Positions 10,962 to 23,089 of a stretch of DNA of 64,000 nucleotides are shown piece by piece. The notes below the pieces were generated by a model. It did not search any database. It was not told the origin of the DNA and saw nothing but the letters and a program-made list of their open reading frames with translations. A program made the position numbers and the translations under genes. Origin of the DNA: Zoroaster sp. YZ-2022. Taxonomy: Eukaryota > Echinodermata > Asteroidea > Forcipulatida > Zoroasteridae. The stretch is taken from contig CM055823.1 in NCBI GenBank assembly GCA_029582265.1, forward strand, positions 3,906,001 through 3,970,000. Reading direction: 5' to 3'. Within the stretch, counting starts at the first letter, position 1; every line of letters starts with the position of its first letter.

Positions 10962-13084
10962 TACCCCTCCATTGACTTTGTGCACAAACGTGTGCGTTTT
11001 TGTTTACAATTTTTTTTCAAAACTCAACTCCCACAGTTCATTGCGATAAGGCTTATTATACTACGTCCCGTATACATACTGTACATGTACATGGGCGATA
11101 CATGTAACTTGTATTGTAAGTACTATTAAGTAAAGTAGGCTAGTATGACCCAAAATTTGCCTTGATTTTACGATTGTATACTTACAGTTACAAGTTAAAA
11201 ATCCTCCAGCGATAATCAGAAACAATAAAGTTTGGGCATTTTTCAGAAAAGCAAGAATCGACATGATTACAGATAAATGATGGTAAAGAGGAACAACTAC
11301 AGGTAACGTTCGTTTTGTGCACCACTGGTACGTAGAAGCATATCGCATAAATTAGAAGTAAGTTTCCAAACACGTACACCGTGCACGAGATCGCCACGTA
11401 CTCTCTAGCTGGAATAAACTGAAATGTGGGCGTGACAATAGCTTCTGAGTGACGTACCTAATTAGTCTTCATGAATTATTCATATTTAAAACAAAGAAAG
11501 ACTTAACAATGACTCACCAATAAGAGAAGCTTATTACAGTGACGTTTATTGATTGACAGTTTATTTATGACCTCTCAACGGAGAGAAGGCATGTTCAATA
11601 ATACTTTTAGTGTTTAAAACGTAAAAAAATATTAATCCTAGACATTTGTACAAAAGTTCAAAGTTTTGATAGATTTGGACCCCAAAAATTTACAACTATT
11701 TTATGATTTTACACATTTATACAAAATAAGAAAAAGCGGATTTTTAGAGTTATTTGACATATCAAATTTGATGAAAGAGGACATGATTTAGATTGTTATC
11801 GTTAACTCGACCGAGCTAACAATTTTTTAACGGTAGATTTTACCTCGATGAATACTGCATTTTTTCACCTTTTTTGGATTAAAATTCCAGCCATATCTAC
11901 ATCACTAACGTTCAGAGTTCTTCTGGACGTCTCTGAAACAACTAAATTATTTCAATGTTTACTCTTTTATGTGGAACATCATGGAAAGGACTTTCTTATC
12001 GTTGGATATGCTGGTAGGCCTACTGGTCTGACCTCCATGGTCTGACCAGCATTGTCCACTTCCTGTAATTTGAGCTGGCTAAAGCACGGTGGTCGCCATT
12101 TTGGCAACTCTCCGCACTGCAGGGGGCCGCTTTGGTGTAGACTGTACGGTATACGGCGCCTATGTGCTACGGGTTGGTGTGCCGGTCCAGCGTGCCAGGT
12201 CCCCGGTTTCGGGTGTCAAGACATTGTATGATATTACTACAACTTTCACTCAGGTAATTCTATTGTTTTAGGTTTGCCCAGAAACCTACTGCCACTGCCA
12301 GTACTGGTAGTACTATAATTTATAAAACAAGATTTTATTCATGGACATGTTTTGTTTTAATTTTTACAAAAACATGACAAACATGGTATCCCCTATAAAA
12401 ATAAAATGCACCTGTTAGTGTTATACAGCCAGCTGTTTTTAACTTTTTTATTCAGACATAGGAAACAAATAGCTTATCATCATTTTCCAATTAAAAAAAT
12501 TTATATTGTTAGACCTGTCTGAATAAATTAAACCAAAAATAAACAAACTGAATAAAATTGTATCCTTATTATTTCTTTTAAAAAGATTGGAGGATGTACA
12601 AACGGCAAACTTGAATGACGAAAACCCTCCAAAAGATGGAACTGCAACATTTTGAAGGATAATCAGGTACAGTAGAATAAACAATTAAGAATGTTTTATT
12701 TATTTATTTATTATTTTTGGGTTCATTTGTTAAAGACTAAGAGTTTGGGGAGTAGCAACCAGAGTCGAGTACTTGTATTCCTAGTACTAGTAGGCCTAGT
12801 AATACATTTTTCTGTATTCATACTCATGAAAAGGTATATTTTAGAACTGTCGGCCACTTATTTGACTCAGTATCGTATTTAGATATTGAAGACAATTATC
12901 AAACAAATTACAGAATACTTGTAACTTAATGTACTTAAAGGCTGATAAATATTGACATGATTTTGTGTAACTTGACATGAAATGTTTTTACTTATTTTAA
13001 ATTTCACTTATCTTTCTTTTGTAGGATGAATGGAATTGGTAACTATTGATGCACACCAAGATAATGGATGACACTTCAGGGGTA
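10962..13084. other. Gene-free stretch
   Basis: After a dispersed-repeat segment (10,962-11,060, shared with 1.5 and 4.6 kb) I see only AT-rich DNA with short open frames lacking any domain. No RNA gene or transposon terminus was recognised. Confidence 0.5.
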
Positions 13085-13496
13085 GAATGTCGTATCCGAC
13101 CGCCACTTTTTCTCATTCAATATAATCAATAAAGTAAACCTACCTACCTTGTAAGGTGGAGAACATATGGATGATGATGGACATATACTTCAAATTATTC
13201 CACAATATTTATTTCATGAAAAATCTGTCATTTTTTGATATACATTGTACAATAACTTCCTCGGTCATGTCAGTCTGATCTTGTAAATTGTACATGCGCA
13301 GTGGCAACTATAATTAGGATCCTTCTATTTTCTGAAGGATTTTTTTTTAGATAGGAAATAAAGTCCGAAAACCATAATAAAAGTGGATTTTAAAGAGTTT
13401 TCGGTTTCTGTACCAACAAAAATCAATATAATTTTTAAACTGGTTGCAAAATAATTCCAAAAAGCCCTTAAAAAGTGGCGGTCGGATCTGACATTC
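13085..13496 (-). mobile_element. Repeat X copy C, uninterrupted 412-bp MITE
   Basis: Terminal inverted repeats: left GAATGTCGTATCCGACCGCC, right GGCGGTCGGATCTGACATTC. The interior is the reverse complement of the arms of copies A and B and shows the empty site (CATATGGATGATGATGG) that the other two copies have lost to insertions. Non-coding. Confidence 0.75.
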
Positions 13497-15059
13497 TTTC
13501 CCACTTCAGAAACTCTCCATAGATGAGTGTCCAGGATGATTGAAATTAGTTGTAAACATTTACAAATTTAGTGACTGATAAAGTGTGATCAGAAAAATTT
13601 ATATTTTTAGAAAAAGATGTAAATGAAATAGTTGAAGCAGCATATTACAGAAATGACTTGCTGAATAGAGAAAATCAAGTTCTGTTTTCCTCTAAATGTA
13701 TAATTATTAGTTCCACATCCCCATGATCCTAGGCCCTTTTTCTACAATAAAAATAATGAAAGTTATCAAAAGGATGATTAATTTAATCGTTTTCTAGTAA
13801 GTGTATAGTTTATATTTTGATCATAATAAATATGTTGCGCATTTGTAAGAATAAACGTAAAGATTGTCATGTTTTTGCTTTGAATGTTGTTTTACTGTAC
13901 CCCTTAGTAAAATAAATTAAACGAGAATCAAAACTTTAACTGCTAGGTCATTAATAATAATCCGGGAAGTGATGCAAACAATTTGACATGATGGGTATGT
14001 GGTCTTTGCTGGTCGACTGTCAAAGAAAAAAACCAATGTATATTTATTTATAATAATAATTATTATGCAAAATAAATATAAATTTCATATGGGCCATTAA
14101 AATTTTCATGTTTGAAGTCTTGGCATGAAAATTTTAAGTATTAATTGAATTTTCACGGAATGGGTGCACCCTCGCGCCATTCATTTGCATGTCCCATATA
14201 CTTTGTGTAGAGATCAAATTCCCATAGGGATTGCACGTGAACTTGACCTTCAAACCGCAAAATAGCGTGACGAGATTTTATCAGCAAGCAATAAAATAAA
14301 TTGTTAGCTCTCTACTTATATATCCGTTTAATTAAAACAACATATGAATTGCAAATAGATGGATTCGACATATTTGGGAAAATCCGCTTAACTTGAGAAC
14401 TTTGCCGATTTCAAAGGGTTCGTTTTGAAAAGTAAACAAACGTCAACACAAATCTCCATAATGACGTCACAAACGCGCACTAATTAATGAAGTCACGCGT
14501 TAGGTTACGTAGTTGTTAACGCGCAAGCTCAAACCGGATCGCGGCGCCAGCGCGTCTGACCCCTATACTAGCTAGCTATAGTCTAGTCAAGAGTATCGCT
14601 TCTCGATCGCACGCGCGTCGCGAACAACAAGGATCTGAAGTAAATGAAGCTCTGAATTATGAAACGAATGAGGGCGCTACAATGCAAATGATTATTGAAA
14701 TATTTTTATTTGCAAGCCCTTTTGCCCACGTTTCATGTAGACTTGGTTCCAAGTCTGTGATCGTGGTTTTATGTCTGCCTCGCCTGAAGCCAATACGGCT
14801 CTGCCGTATCGCATTAAATAGCGCCCTCTTCGCCATTAACCTTCGATCACAGCTTGGGAATGTTGTTCGTCGGTTTGTACACACCCTATTGCGAATTAGT
14901 CCAAAAGTGGACGGAACAATCTGATTGGTCGGAAAGCCTTCCATAACATGAATATTCAAACTAAACTTCTACATGCAGTTGGAGGAGATGTACTCAACGA
15001 TTCCATTTAAGTAAGACTAATTGCGGTGACACCATGTGGAATCTCAATTGAGTAGTAAT
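13497..15059. other. Gene-free stretch with CpG-rich segment
   Basis: No coding sequence recognised. The part at 14,440-14,640 is CpG-rich for this window and contains a consensus CRE (TGACGTCA, at 14,462), so a promoter is possible. The open frame on the minus strand at 14,657-14,959 has no recognisable domain. Confidence 0.35.
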
Positions 15060-15142
15060 TAGTTCTGAAAAGAACTGGTGGTACAACTCGACGTTTCGAT
15101 CAGTATGCTCTGATCGTCCTGAGGATGATCAGAGCATAGTGA
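15060..15142. repeat. Palindromic repeat with CGACGTTTCGATCAG motif
   Basis: GTTCTGAAAAGAAC, then ACAACTCGACGTTTCGATCA, leads into a near-perfect inverted repeat (TATGCTCTGATCGTCC / GGATGATCAGAGCATA). It looks like the end of a dispersed element. A link to Penelope-type ends was considered but not shown. Confidence 0.4.
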
Positions 15143-15161
15143 GGGGGGGGGGGGGGGGGGG
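15143..15161. repeat. Poly-G tract (19 G)
   Basis: A homopolymer run directly after the palindromic repeat, followed at 15,240-15,300 by a C-rich stretch (CCCACCC repeats). It is a likely source of length errors. Confidence 0.95.
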
Positions 15162-15605
15162 TAGTGTGCCAATGTTATTTTTGCACTCGTTTTTTGCATG
15201 CATACAAATGTTTGTGATGAAAAATACTATTTTGCGAACAATTGGGGACGGTCTCCCCCTGCCGGCCCCACCCGGTACCCACCCCCACCCACCCCCTTTG
15301 GCCGTCACGCCAGTTTTAACACATCATATAAACGTATATTGAAGGACTGCTTGGATTTTAAATAAATTTGTTCAAAATACGTTTGATTTTTAGTTGTGAA
15401 TTGACTCCGTCGACTGAATTGCTCAAATTCATGATAATGAATCCTATAAAATTGTTATAAGAATTATGGTTTTGTTCATTAATAACTATATTAAATATAG
15501 GCAGCGGAAGCGGAGGGGGTTACAAGGTGAAACTTTCCCCCACTCTAGAAAAGGTCCTGAATTTCCCCACACCACACACACATTAAACATGTTTTTCAAT
15601 GTATA

Positions 15606-17371
15606 CAGTGCGTATCAAAAAAAAGGTAATCCGAATTCAGGGGGTTAATATGCCAAGGTTATTTAGTTTGACAATTTACATGTAGTGTACCAAAGAAGAG
15701 GAACTCCTCAGCTTTCCATTGATACCTTTATTGACCCATTGCTGTCACACATGACAGAGTACATTGTTATTGAAAATGACAAATTCAAATCGCATTTTTG
15801 CAAGTTTGGGTAATCAGTGCAAGGCAGGATAATTAGTGAAAGTCAGTATGATAAACCAGATTTTCTTTAGGAATGACTGGACATTATTCAAGAAGAATCT
15901 CTTCTAACATTGCCCTTTTATGCACCCACACCTTCAACATGTCCACCTCCCCTTTCGACACAAAGCTGACAGCGACGGAGCATGTCCTGCACTGCTCGTC
16001 TCACCATAGCCGGATTATTGCGTAAAGCATCCACTTCATTTCGAATACGGCCCTGCAATTCATCAAGATCACGTGGAGGAGTTGCAAACACCTTGTTCTT
16101 CAAATGTCCCCAAAGGAAATATTCACATGGTGTGAGGTCAGGTGATCTTGGTGGCCATTCCACCTCATGGTTGACGGCGATGACTCGTTCGCCAAAGAGT
16201 TCCCTCAGACGATCTCGGACAGCGATAAGGCGATGGGCTGGGGCGCCATCTTGGGCCCACCAGAGTTGTCTGAAGACCCCACGAACCTGTCGCTCAAAGT
16301 GTTCCTGCAGCTGCGGTAAAACGTTATCATTGAGCATCTGCAGATACATGTTACCATTGACATTCCTTTGAAAGAAAAACGGTCCGATCAGCTGACCACT
16401 TCCACAAAGTCCTAACCAAACAGTCCACTTTTGTCGACTCATGTTAACCTCAAAATTGAATTCTGGGGGTGTCTTGCTGGTGCATATTCAAGAACATTAT
16501 GCGTATTGACCTTGCCGTTCATGGAGAAAGCAGCTTCGTCGCCGATTACGAGATTCCGCAGAAAATTGACCTCTCGGTACGGGCTATCAACCATCTGGCA
16601 AACGCCAGCCTTCTAGCAAAATCTCCTGGCGTAAGTTGATGTCGGATGTGAATCCGATATGGATGCTGGTGGAGGTCCAATCTCGTGATTCTGTTGAATG
16701 TCGCCGAAGGCAATCTCAGCCCATTTCGCCTTGCGCTGGTGTCCCTAGGATGCTCCAAAAGTTGCTGCCTTACTGCTGCAATGTTCCCTTCTGATCGCCC
16801 GGTGCGCCTCCTGCCAGAATTCCCCTTGTTGCGGTTGAGGCTAGTGCCATACTCTTGATATTTTCTAACATTCGCCCAGATGGTTTTGGCTGCTGGGGCT
16901 CCCGTTCTGGGAAACGTTCCTGAAAGCATGGCGAGTTTGCTGCAAACTGTGAGTTTGGTGAAATGTTGTAATCACGAAAACTCGCTGTTCAGTCGTTAGT
17001 TGTACCATCTTTCCAACTACCTGTCCCTAAACCCAGGCCCTTCTTAAATACCCAACTTGAAGAAAAGGATGTCGTAACAGACGATTACCGCACCAGCTTA
17101 AAAATCTTACATAATCATCTAGGCAGTCAAGTGATGCGTCCATTTCAGACTGCCTTGAACTGATTACCCAAACTTGCAAAAATGCGATTTGAATTTGCCA
17201 TTTTCAATAACACTGTACTCGGCCATGTGTGACAGCAATGGATCGATACAGGTATCAATGGAAAGCTGAGGAGTTCCTCTTCTTTGGTACACTACATGTA
17301 AATTGTCAAACTAAATAACCTTGGCATATTAACGCCCTGAATTCGGATTACCTTTTTTTTGATACGCACTG
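15606..17371 (-). mobile_element. Tc1/mariner-type transposon, copy 1
   Basis: A 1,766-bp element bounded by inverted ends CAGTGCGTATC...GATACGCACTG and flanked by TA on both sides (15,604-15,605 and 17,372-17,373). The end sequence continues as an A run and GGTAATCCGAATTCAGG. A near-identical copy lies in opposite orientation at 31,388-33,156. It encodes one transposase, broken by frameshifts. Confidence 0.95.
15918..17008 (-). pseudogene. Broken Tc1/mariner-type transposase
   Basis: The start (MVQLTTEQRVF, ATG at 17,008) is an N-terminal helix-turn-helix segment. After a frame change the second part (about 16,546-16,929) covers the rest of the DNA-binding region. The catalytic part at 15,918-16,442 shows WAQDGAPAH and RSPDLTPCEYFLW. 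By hand count 41 residues separate the second acidic residue from the third, which is E here but D in the other copy. Frame breaks lie after AFRN (shared by both copies), near 16,550 (a 4-bp deletion relative to copy 2) and before 16,442. It should be inactive, though its ends remain intact. Confidence 0.9.
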
Positions 17372-17406
17372 TATATTGGAATAAGTTTTGAGGCCTTGCA
17401 TGGTGG

Positions 17407-18408
17407 TGTAGTAACCAGTCACAAAAATAATTATTTGTTATTTGATATTTAATCATAGTTGTTATATAATCTTGGCTAAGAGTTTTTTTTACCGTGTTAA
17501 ATTCAAGCATTTAGATGTTTCTTTCAATCAACCCAGAAACTTGCCTTGTTTTGATGAATATGTAGTGTATATTCAATTACTTAACCAATAAGTTTTCTTT
17601 AATTAACATATTCATTAGTACCACAGTTCTTAGCCAATCATAGCCCGAATTAGTATTCCTTTTGGGGCCATGTTGTTTTCTTTGCTGGCGAGCTCGTACG
17701 TACGTGTATTACTTTAGCACGATGTACTGATATGATGTGATGGTCGGATGAAATGAAACTCAAGATTGTGAAAAAACGGAACACACACAACCAGCTAGCT
17801 ATGAGAAAGATAATGTTAGAAATATAATACTTTAATAGCGTCGACCAGATCAACCGACATTTTAACTGAGCCAGTGAGCAGGTCGTTTGGTGTGACTTTA
17901 GTCATTTGTCTATTCAGATTTCACCAGGAGTTAAACGACCAGTTGCGTTTTCTGCACCCATGTGTTTGCATCGTGTGAGCTGAGCACCGACATTTTGTGT
18001 GATTTCATCGTGTGAGCGTAGCACCGCCATTTTGTATTTTCATCGTATGACATCACCACGTCGCAGCATACACGGGTCGACGGACTGTAAAAACGCTACT
18101 TTCATCATCCCATGAGCGTTATCACTTTATCACATGTGGAGCATTCGTTTCGCTTGAACTAAACTGAACACTGTAACATTGTAATTTAAAGGGTTTTATT
18201 AATCACCGGTTTAGAAGTGACTTAATTTATAATAAATTGCCTAAATCAAGTATATACTTTTGTGTTTGATCATACATTTTGTTCGTGGGTCACACATTAA
18301 AACGTAGGGTACCTTCTGATAATTTTATTGAATAATTGAAATTGATTTTTGAAGATTGTTGCAGAAATCCTAAATTATATTCATACTCTTAACCAGGAAA
18401 TCCCTACA
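17407..18408 (+). repeat. 5' LTR of Gypsy element
   Basis: Starts TGTAGTAACCAGTCAC and ends GGAAATCCCTACA. It matches 23,090-24,092 with a single difference found by eye: CACCAGGAG here and CACCAGGGAG in the 3' LTR. It should carry the promoter. The small open frames inside it are not genes. Confidence 0.95.
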
Positions 18409-18411
18409 AAT

Positions 18412-18429
18412 TGGTGACCCAGACGTGAT
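18412..18429 (+). promoter_or_regulatory. Primer-binding site
   Basis: TGGTGACCCAGACGTGAT lies 3 bases after the 5' LTR, the usual place for the tRNA primer site. The cognate tRNA was not identified. Confidence 0.75.
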
Positions 18430-18567
18430 CCCACGGGCAGGAACAGCATGATCACACACTTTTATTGATACTTGTGTATAATATCTCATGGTGCTATACT
18501 GGTAATCATATCCAGATACAATTCATATCAACGAATTAACCTATGCTTATATGTGACGCTGATAATT

Positions 18568-19431
18568 ATGTCTGAATCCGACGATGATAGCAAGGCTGGT
18601 ACGTCCTCAACGGCTAAACCTTCTCCATCCCTGCATGTCGTAGGTCTTAAGATCCCACCTTTCTGGACGAGTGACCCCCACATATGGTTTGCTCAGGTAG
18701 AGGCCCAGTTCTCGACACGGGGCATCGTAGCTGAATCAACAAAGTATGCGCATGTCATCTCCTCTCTACAACCCGAGGTGGCACAAGAAGTGAGGGACCT
18801 CCTCCTATCCCCGCCGAAAGAGAAACAGTACGCCATTCTCAAGGAAACTTTGATTCAGCGGACATCAGCCTCGGAGCAGAGGCGGGTCCAACTCCTGCTC
18901 AACGAAGAGGTGCTCGGAGATCGCAAGCCCTCACAGCTCTTACGCCGTATGCACCAGCTTTTGGGGGGACAAAAGATAGATGCAGGCATTCTACGTCAGC
19001 TATTCCTACAACGTCTGCCACCTAACATCCGTCTGATCCTCGCCTCAACTAGCGACTCCACCACTGTCGATGATCTCGCTACTCTAGCTGACCGGCTGGT
19101 TGAAACGCAAGTACCGACCATTTCACAAGTTCTTCCTTCATCCGAGATGCAGGACCTCAAGGAACAACTGTCGCAACTAACTAAGCAAGTTAGTTCCCTC
19201 CAAGTGCAACTGGAGCGCCAGCGTTCTCGCTCCCGCCCCCGCTCTCGCGGTCAATCCCGCAATCGTGGTTATGCTGCTAATTCCAATCCAGCGAGAGTGC
19301 CACCTGACTCTACCACTTCATCCAGCACCCACTGTTGGTATCATGCACAATTCGGGGACAAGGCTCACAAATGTGTATCACCCTGCAGCTATGGTGACGA
19401 CCATCAGGGAAATGCGCCTCCCAGGGGGTAG
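18568..19431 (+). CDS. gag: Gag polyprotein of Gypsy element
   Basis: Structural protein that forms the intracellular particle and packages the element RNA. From the ATG at 18,568 (MSESDDDSK) it has about 287 residues; the frame stays open further upstream, but that part reads like leader. It has an acidic N-terminus, a capsid-like helical middle, a Gln/Leu-rich coiled-coil stretch, an Arg/Ser-rich basic segment, and a Cys/His cluster ([18 protein letters not shown]) typical of this Gag group. The stop TAG at 19,429 lies inside a short overlap with the pol frame. Codon use is GC-rich compared with the surroundings, as is common for a recently active element. Confidence 0.9.
   Translation: MSESDDDSKAGTSSTAKPSPSLHVVGLKIPPFWTSDPHIWFAQVEAQFSTRGIVAESTKYAHVISSLQPEVAQEVRDLLLSPPKEKQYAILKETLIQRTSASEQRRVQLLLNEEVLGDRKPSQLLRRMHQLLGGQKIDAGILRQLFLQRLPPNIRLILASTSDSTTVDDLATLADRLVETQVPTISQVLPSSEMQDLKEQLSQLTKQVSSLQVQLERQRSRSRPRSRGQSRNRGYAANSNPARVPPDSTTSSSTHCWYHAQFGDKAHKCVSPCSYGDDHQGNAPPRG
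19398..19431 (+). promoter_or_regulatory. Gag/pol overlap with candidate -1 frameshift heptamer
   Basis: Gag and pol frames overlap for 34 nt, between a pol-frame TGA at 19,395 and the gag TAG. GGGAAAT at 19,407-19,413 is phased G GGA AAT in the gag frame, which fits the X XXY YYZ rule for -1 slippage. Shifting there enters an open pol frame. No downstream pseudoknot was modelled. Confidence 0.6.
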
Positions 19432-22277
19432 GTGCGGCACTTCCCACTGGGCGAGATGGCAGCCGCCTCTTTTATGTTACGGACAAGTACTCTAACTGCA
19501 GGTTTTTAGTGGATACTGGGGCAGCTGTGAGTGTGTTTCCCCCCAATGCAACAGAGCGGCGTCGCAGCTCGTCACTTATCCTGCAGGCTGCCAATGGTAC
19601 CCCCATCCCCACCTACGGACAGCGTTCCTTAACGCTAGACTTCGGACTCCGTCGGACTTGCAGATGGGTATTCGTACTCGCAAATACTCCTACTCCGATT
19701 TTGGGGGCAGACTTTCTGAGACATTTTGCTCTGTTAGTCGACGTTTCAAAGCATCAACTCATTGACACTACTACCCACTTGGTCGTAAAAGGAATCAACT
19801 CCTTGGAGACGCCTGTCAGTCCAGTTTTCTCTACACCCTCTCCAAGTACATATGACAACATCCTCCAGGACTTTCCAGAGATTACACAGCCTTTGTGTAA
19901 GGAGACGCCATTGAAGCATGATGTCACTCACCATATCTTGACCAAAGGGCCACCAGTCAAAGCTCGTCCTCGCCGTCTGGCACCCGATCGCTTAGAGGTT
20001 GCCAAGCAAGAGTTTGAACATATGCTCGAGTTGGGCATAGTCCGTGCATCAGACAGCAACTGGTCCTCACCTTTACATCTTGTACCGAAGAAGTCACCTG
20101 GAGACTGGCGTCCATGTGGTGATTATAGGGCATTAAATCGAGTGACCGTGCCCGATCGTTATCCCATCGCTCATCTTCAGGACTTTGCTGCAAATCTCAA
20201 AGGCAAGACCATTTTTAGCAAGGTGGATTTAATACGCGCTTATCATCAGATCCCAGTAGAACCTGAGGATGTGAGCAAGACAGCCATCATCACCCCATTT
20301 GGGCTCTTCGAATTTGTGAAGATGCCATTTGGGTTGCGAAACGCAGCGCAGACATTTCAACGGTTCATCGACCAAGTGGTCCGAGGCCTGCCATTCGTCT
20401 ACACTTATATTGACGACATCTTGATTGCCAGTGAGACTCCTGCACAACATAGAGAGCATATTCGTCTGCTTTTCACCAGACTCCGACAGTACGGTGTTGT
20501 AATCAATCCTAGCAAATGCTCGTTCGGAGTATCTGAGCTCAGTTTCCTTGGCCACCACGTCGATGCACAGGGAATTCGACCACTACCAGAGAAAGTTCAG
20601 GCCATCCGCGATTTCCCCCAGCCAACTTCATATAAGCGACTTCGGAGTTTTCTCGGCTTGGTAAACTTTTATCGTCGATTTGTTCCCAACTGTGCTGATA
20701 TCCTCGCTCCCCTGACCAGCCTTCTTGCCAAACAAGGAAAAGGATCCCGCAAACCACTGGTTTGGTCACCAGAAGGTAGCAAATCCTTCATCGAGGCCAA
20801 AGATGCTTTGTCTCGTGCAACCATGCTTGCTCATCCCAGTACCGACACTCCCATTAGCGTCATGACTGATGCTTCTGACGTAGCTGTGGGTGGAGTACTC
20901 CAGCAACTCACTGACGACTCCTGGCAACCCATAGCGTTCTACTCTCACAAGCTTCTTCCTGCCGAGACGAAGTACAGTGTTTTTGGACGCGAACTCCTCG
21001 CCATCTACTTGACTATCAAACATTTTCGACATATGTTGGAAGGGCGACTGTTCTGTGTTTTCACGGATCACAAACCTTTGATCCACGCTTTCCACGCCAA
21101 ACCAGACAGACACAATCCACGTGAAATCAGAATGTTAGATCTGATCTCGCAGTATACCACTGATTTGAGGTATATTAAAGGCAAAGATAACGTTGTTGCT
21201 GACGCATTATCTCGTCCTGAGGTCGATGCCCTCTACACTGACACAACGGTTGATTTCCAACAATTGGCAGCTGACCAGAAGGATGATGCCAAGTTGCAGG
21301 CAGAATTGCTGAACCCTACTACTAGTCTCGTTCTCCAGACTTTTCCACTGATTACCACTGGAGGCAATATCATTTGCGACACATCTACGGGTAGTCCTCG
21401 ACCATTCGTACCTCAGAGACACAGGCGTGCAGTATTTAACGCCATACATGGTCTTTCCCACCCAGGGATTCGCCCAACCCAGTCGGCCGTCACTTCTCGT
21501 TTTGTCTGGCCTGGAGTCAGGAAGGACATCCGCAAGTGGGCACAGTCCTGTGTTCAATGTCAGAAGTCTAAGATTCACAGACATGTAAAAGCTCCACTTG
21601 GCACCTTCAGTACTCCCGATGCACGCTTTGAGCATGTACATCTGGACTTGGTTGGACCTTTGTCCACCTCTAATGGTTATACTTACCTTCTTACGTGTGT
21701 AGACAGATTCACACGATGGCCAGATGCCATCCCTATTTCAGACATTACAGCGGAAACAGTCGCGAAAGCATTTGTAGACCGATGGATTTCCGTTTTTGGT
21801 ACTCCTGCCACCATCACTACCGATCGAGGTCGACAATTTGAGTCTCACCTGTTTGCAGAGCTCACAAAGTTGCTAGGTACCTCTAGACTTCGCACTACAG
21901 CTTACCATCCAGCTTCTAATGGACTCGTGGAGCGTTTCCACCGGACTCTTAAAGCTGCCTTAAAGGCACACGAAGATCCTCAGAGATGGACCGAGTATCT
22001 CCCTCTAACCCTTCTTGGCATCAGAACTACAGTCAAATCTGATTTGAACTGTTCGCCGGCAGAACTGGTTTTTGGGACAACTCTCAGGCTACCGGGACAG
22101 TTTGTGGCTCCTGATCAACCTTGCACAACTCTGGACCCTGGCAGATACGTTGATAGATTACGCCAACACATGCGCAATGTCTCTCCATCCCGTACCAGAG
22201 CTCAGCTGGTCAAGGCCCAGATGCCGAAAGGTCTCACTCAAGCCTCGTTTGTCTTTGTGAGAGTTGACTCAAGTTAG
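19398..22277 (+). CDS. pol: Pro-Pol polyprotein of Gypsy element
   Basis: Expressed as a Gag-Pol fusion. Domains in order: retropepsin with DTGAAVSVF at about 19,510; reverse transcriptase with [12 protein letters not shown] near 20,225, MPFGLRNA near 20,323 and YIDD near 20,407; RNase H with TDASD near 20,865 and TDHKPL near 21,065; zinc-binding HHCC segment at about 21,455-21,560; integrase core with [16 protein letters not shown] and [10 protein letters not shown] carrying the D, D and E. All key residues look present. The frame stops at 22,275, just before the usual GPY/F segment, which continues in another frame. Confidence 0.93.
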   Translation, partial: RPSGKCASQGVGAALPTGRDGSRLFYVTDKYSNCRFLVDTGAAVSVFPPNATERRRSSSLILQAANGTPIPTYGQRSLTLDFGLRRTCRWVFVLANTPTPILGADFLRHFALLVDVSKHQLIDTTTHLVVKGINSLETPVSPVFSTPSPSTYDNILQDFPEITQPLCKETPLKHDVTHHILTKGPPVKARPRRLAPDRLEVAKQEFEHMLELGIVRASDSNWSSPLHLVPKKSPGDWRPCGDYRALNRVTVPDRYPIAHLQDFAANLKGKTIFSKVDLIRAYHQIPVEPEDVSKTAIITPFGLFEFVKMPFGLRNAAQTFQRFIDQVVRGLPFVYTYIDDILIASETPAQHREHIRLLFTRLRQYGVVINPSKCSFGVSELSFLGHHVDAQGIRPLPEKVQAIRDFPQPTSYKRLRSFLGLVNFYRRFVPNCADILAPLTSLLAKQGKGSRKPLVWSPEGSKSFIEAKDALSRATMLAHPSTDTPISVMTDASDVAVGGVLQQLTDDSWQPIAFYSHKLLPAETKYSVFGRELLAIYLTIKHFRHMLEGRLFCVFTDHKPLIHAFHAKPDRHNPREIRMLDLISQYTTDLRYIKGKDNVVADALSRPEVDALYTDTTVDFQQLAADQKDDAKLQAELLNPTTSLVLQTFPLITTGGNIICDTSTGSPRPFVPQRHRRAVFNAIHGLSHPGIRPTQSAVTSRFVWPGVRKDIRKWAQSCVQCQKSKIHRHVKAPLGTFSTPDARFEHVHLDLVGPLSTSNGYTYLLTCVDRFTRWPDAIPISDITAETVAKAFVDRWISVFGTPATITTDRGRQFESHLFAELTKLLGTSRLRTTAYHPASNGLVERFHRTLKAALKAHEDPQRWTEYLPLTLLGIRTTVKSDLNCSPAELVFGTTLRLPGQFVAPDQPCTTLDPGRYVDRLRQHMRNVSPSRTRAQLVKAQMPKGLTQASFVFVRVDSS

Positions 22278-22629
22278 GAAGCCCCTACAACAGCCATATA
22301 ATGGTCCTTTCCGAGTTTTGAAGAAGACTGATAAATTCTTCACGCTTTCCATTGGAGGGAGGAAGGAGAACATTAGTGTGGACCGACTCAAGGTGGCGTA
22401 CGTCGAGCCACCTTCCTCTCCCTTGGAACCGGTAGCGGATGACAGCTTTTCATCACCTGCCAGTACCCCTTCTGCTACTCCAGAAGCGGTTCTCACGCCA
22501 CCCTCTCCATCACGCACTCTTCCCGACGACTCACCAACTGCGAGTTTTCCTCCTGAGCAACCCCGAGTCACTCGTTCAGGAAGACATGTGCATTGGCCCA
22601 AACGCTATGTGCAAGTCATGCGATTTTGA
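22264..22629 (+). pseudogene. Integrase C-terminal tail of Gypsy element, frame-shifted
   Basis: Continues pol after a one-base frame change near 22,270. It begins with the GPY/F module (QPYNGPFRVL), followed by a basic stretch and a Pro/Ser-rich tail ending near TRSGRHVHWPKRY, typical of invertebrate Gypsy integrases. Taken alone it has no separate function. Either the copy has suffered a single indel, or there is a sequencing error. Confidence 0.8.
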
Positions 22630-23076
22630 TTTTTTCCATGCATAATCACATATGCATTGTTTTCAGGCACAACAGGTTGATTCTGCCATATTTTCTTTTG
22701 AAATTGGTGTATTGTATAATTAGCATATAACTTATCTAGTACTTTATTATTGTTATAATTCAAGTACGTGAAGAGATTTAGTTGTGGTTAAATGCATATT
22801 TCTTTTTTTAATATAGATTTTTTTTTTCTTTTCTCACTGACCCATTGCAGTACGTCATTGTATATTGTTTATGATACAAATAGTCATTGCCACAATTACG
22901 GGTCTTATATTCATGGTTAGATTCTTTACCATTCTTTGCGAGAAGTTCTCTGCCAGAAATTTTGAGAGTATAGTTCTTACTGTTTCAACTATTTTTCAAT
23001 ATGTTTTGTTAGTTTTGACTGCCAAATGTGTACTAGTGTTTTGTCGCCCCTCAGAGGTTTATACCACTTCAGGTCT
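22630..23076 (+). other. Untranslated stretch between pol and 3' LTR
   Basis: AT-rich. The open frame at 22,865-23,089 is short and hydrophobic, has no signal-peptide-to-anchor layout and runs into the LTR. I see no env gene. Confidence 0.6.
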
Positions 23077-23085
23077 AAGGGGGGA
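23077..23085 (+). promoter_or_regulatory. Polypurine tract
   Basis: AAGGGGGGA ends 4 bases before the 3' LTR, the expected primer for plus-strand DNA synthesis. Confidence 0.8.
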
Positions 23086-23089
23086 TTGA

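Noticed and set aside
14657..14959. 100-codon minus-strand open frame near 14.8 kb
   Set aside because: No domain, overlapped by an equally open frame on the other strand, and in repeat-rich DNA.
15060..15142. Hammerhead ribozyme
   Set aside because: Parts resemble CTGAT and GAAAC core pieces on the minus strand, but the conserved CTGATGA core and the stem II arrangement are not present as required.
17650..17853. 67-codon open frame present in both LTRs
   Set aside because: Repeated at 23,333-23,536 because the LTRs are identical; it is antisense to the element and has no domain.
22865..23089. Envelope gene of the Gypsy element
   Set aside because: Only about 74 codons, overlapping the 3' LTR border, and without cleavage site, cysteine pattern or stalk.
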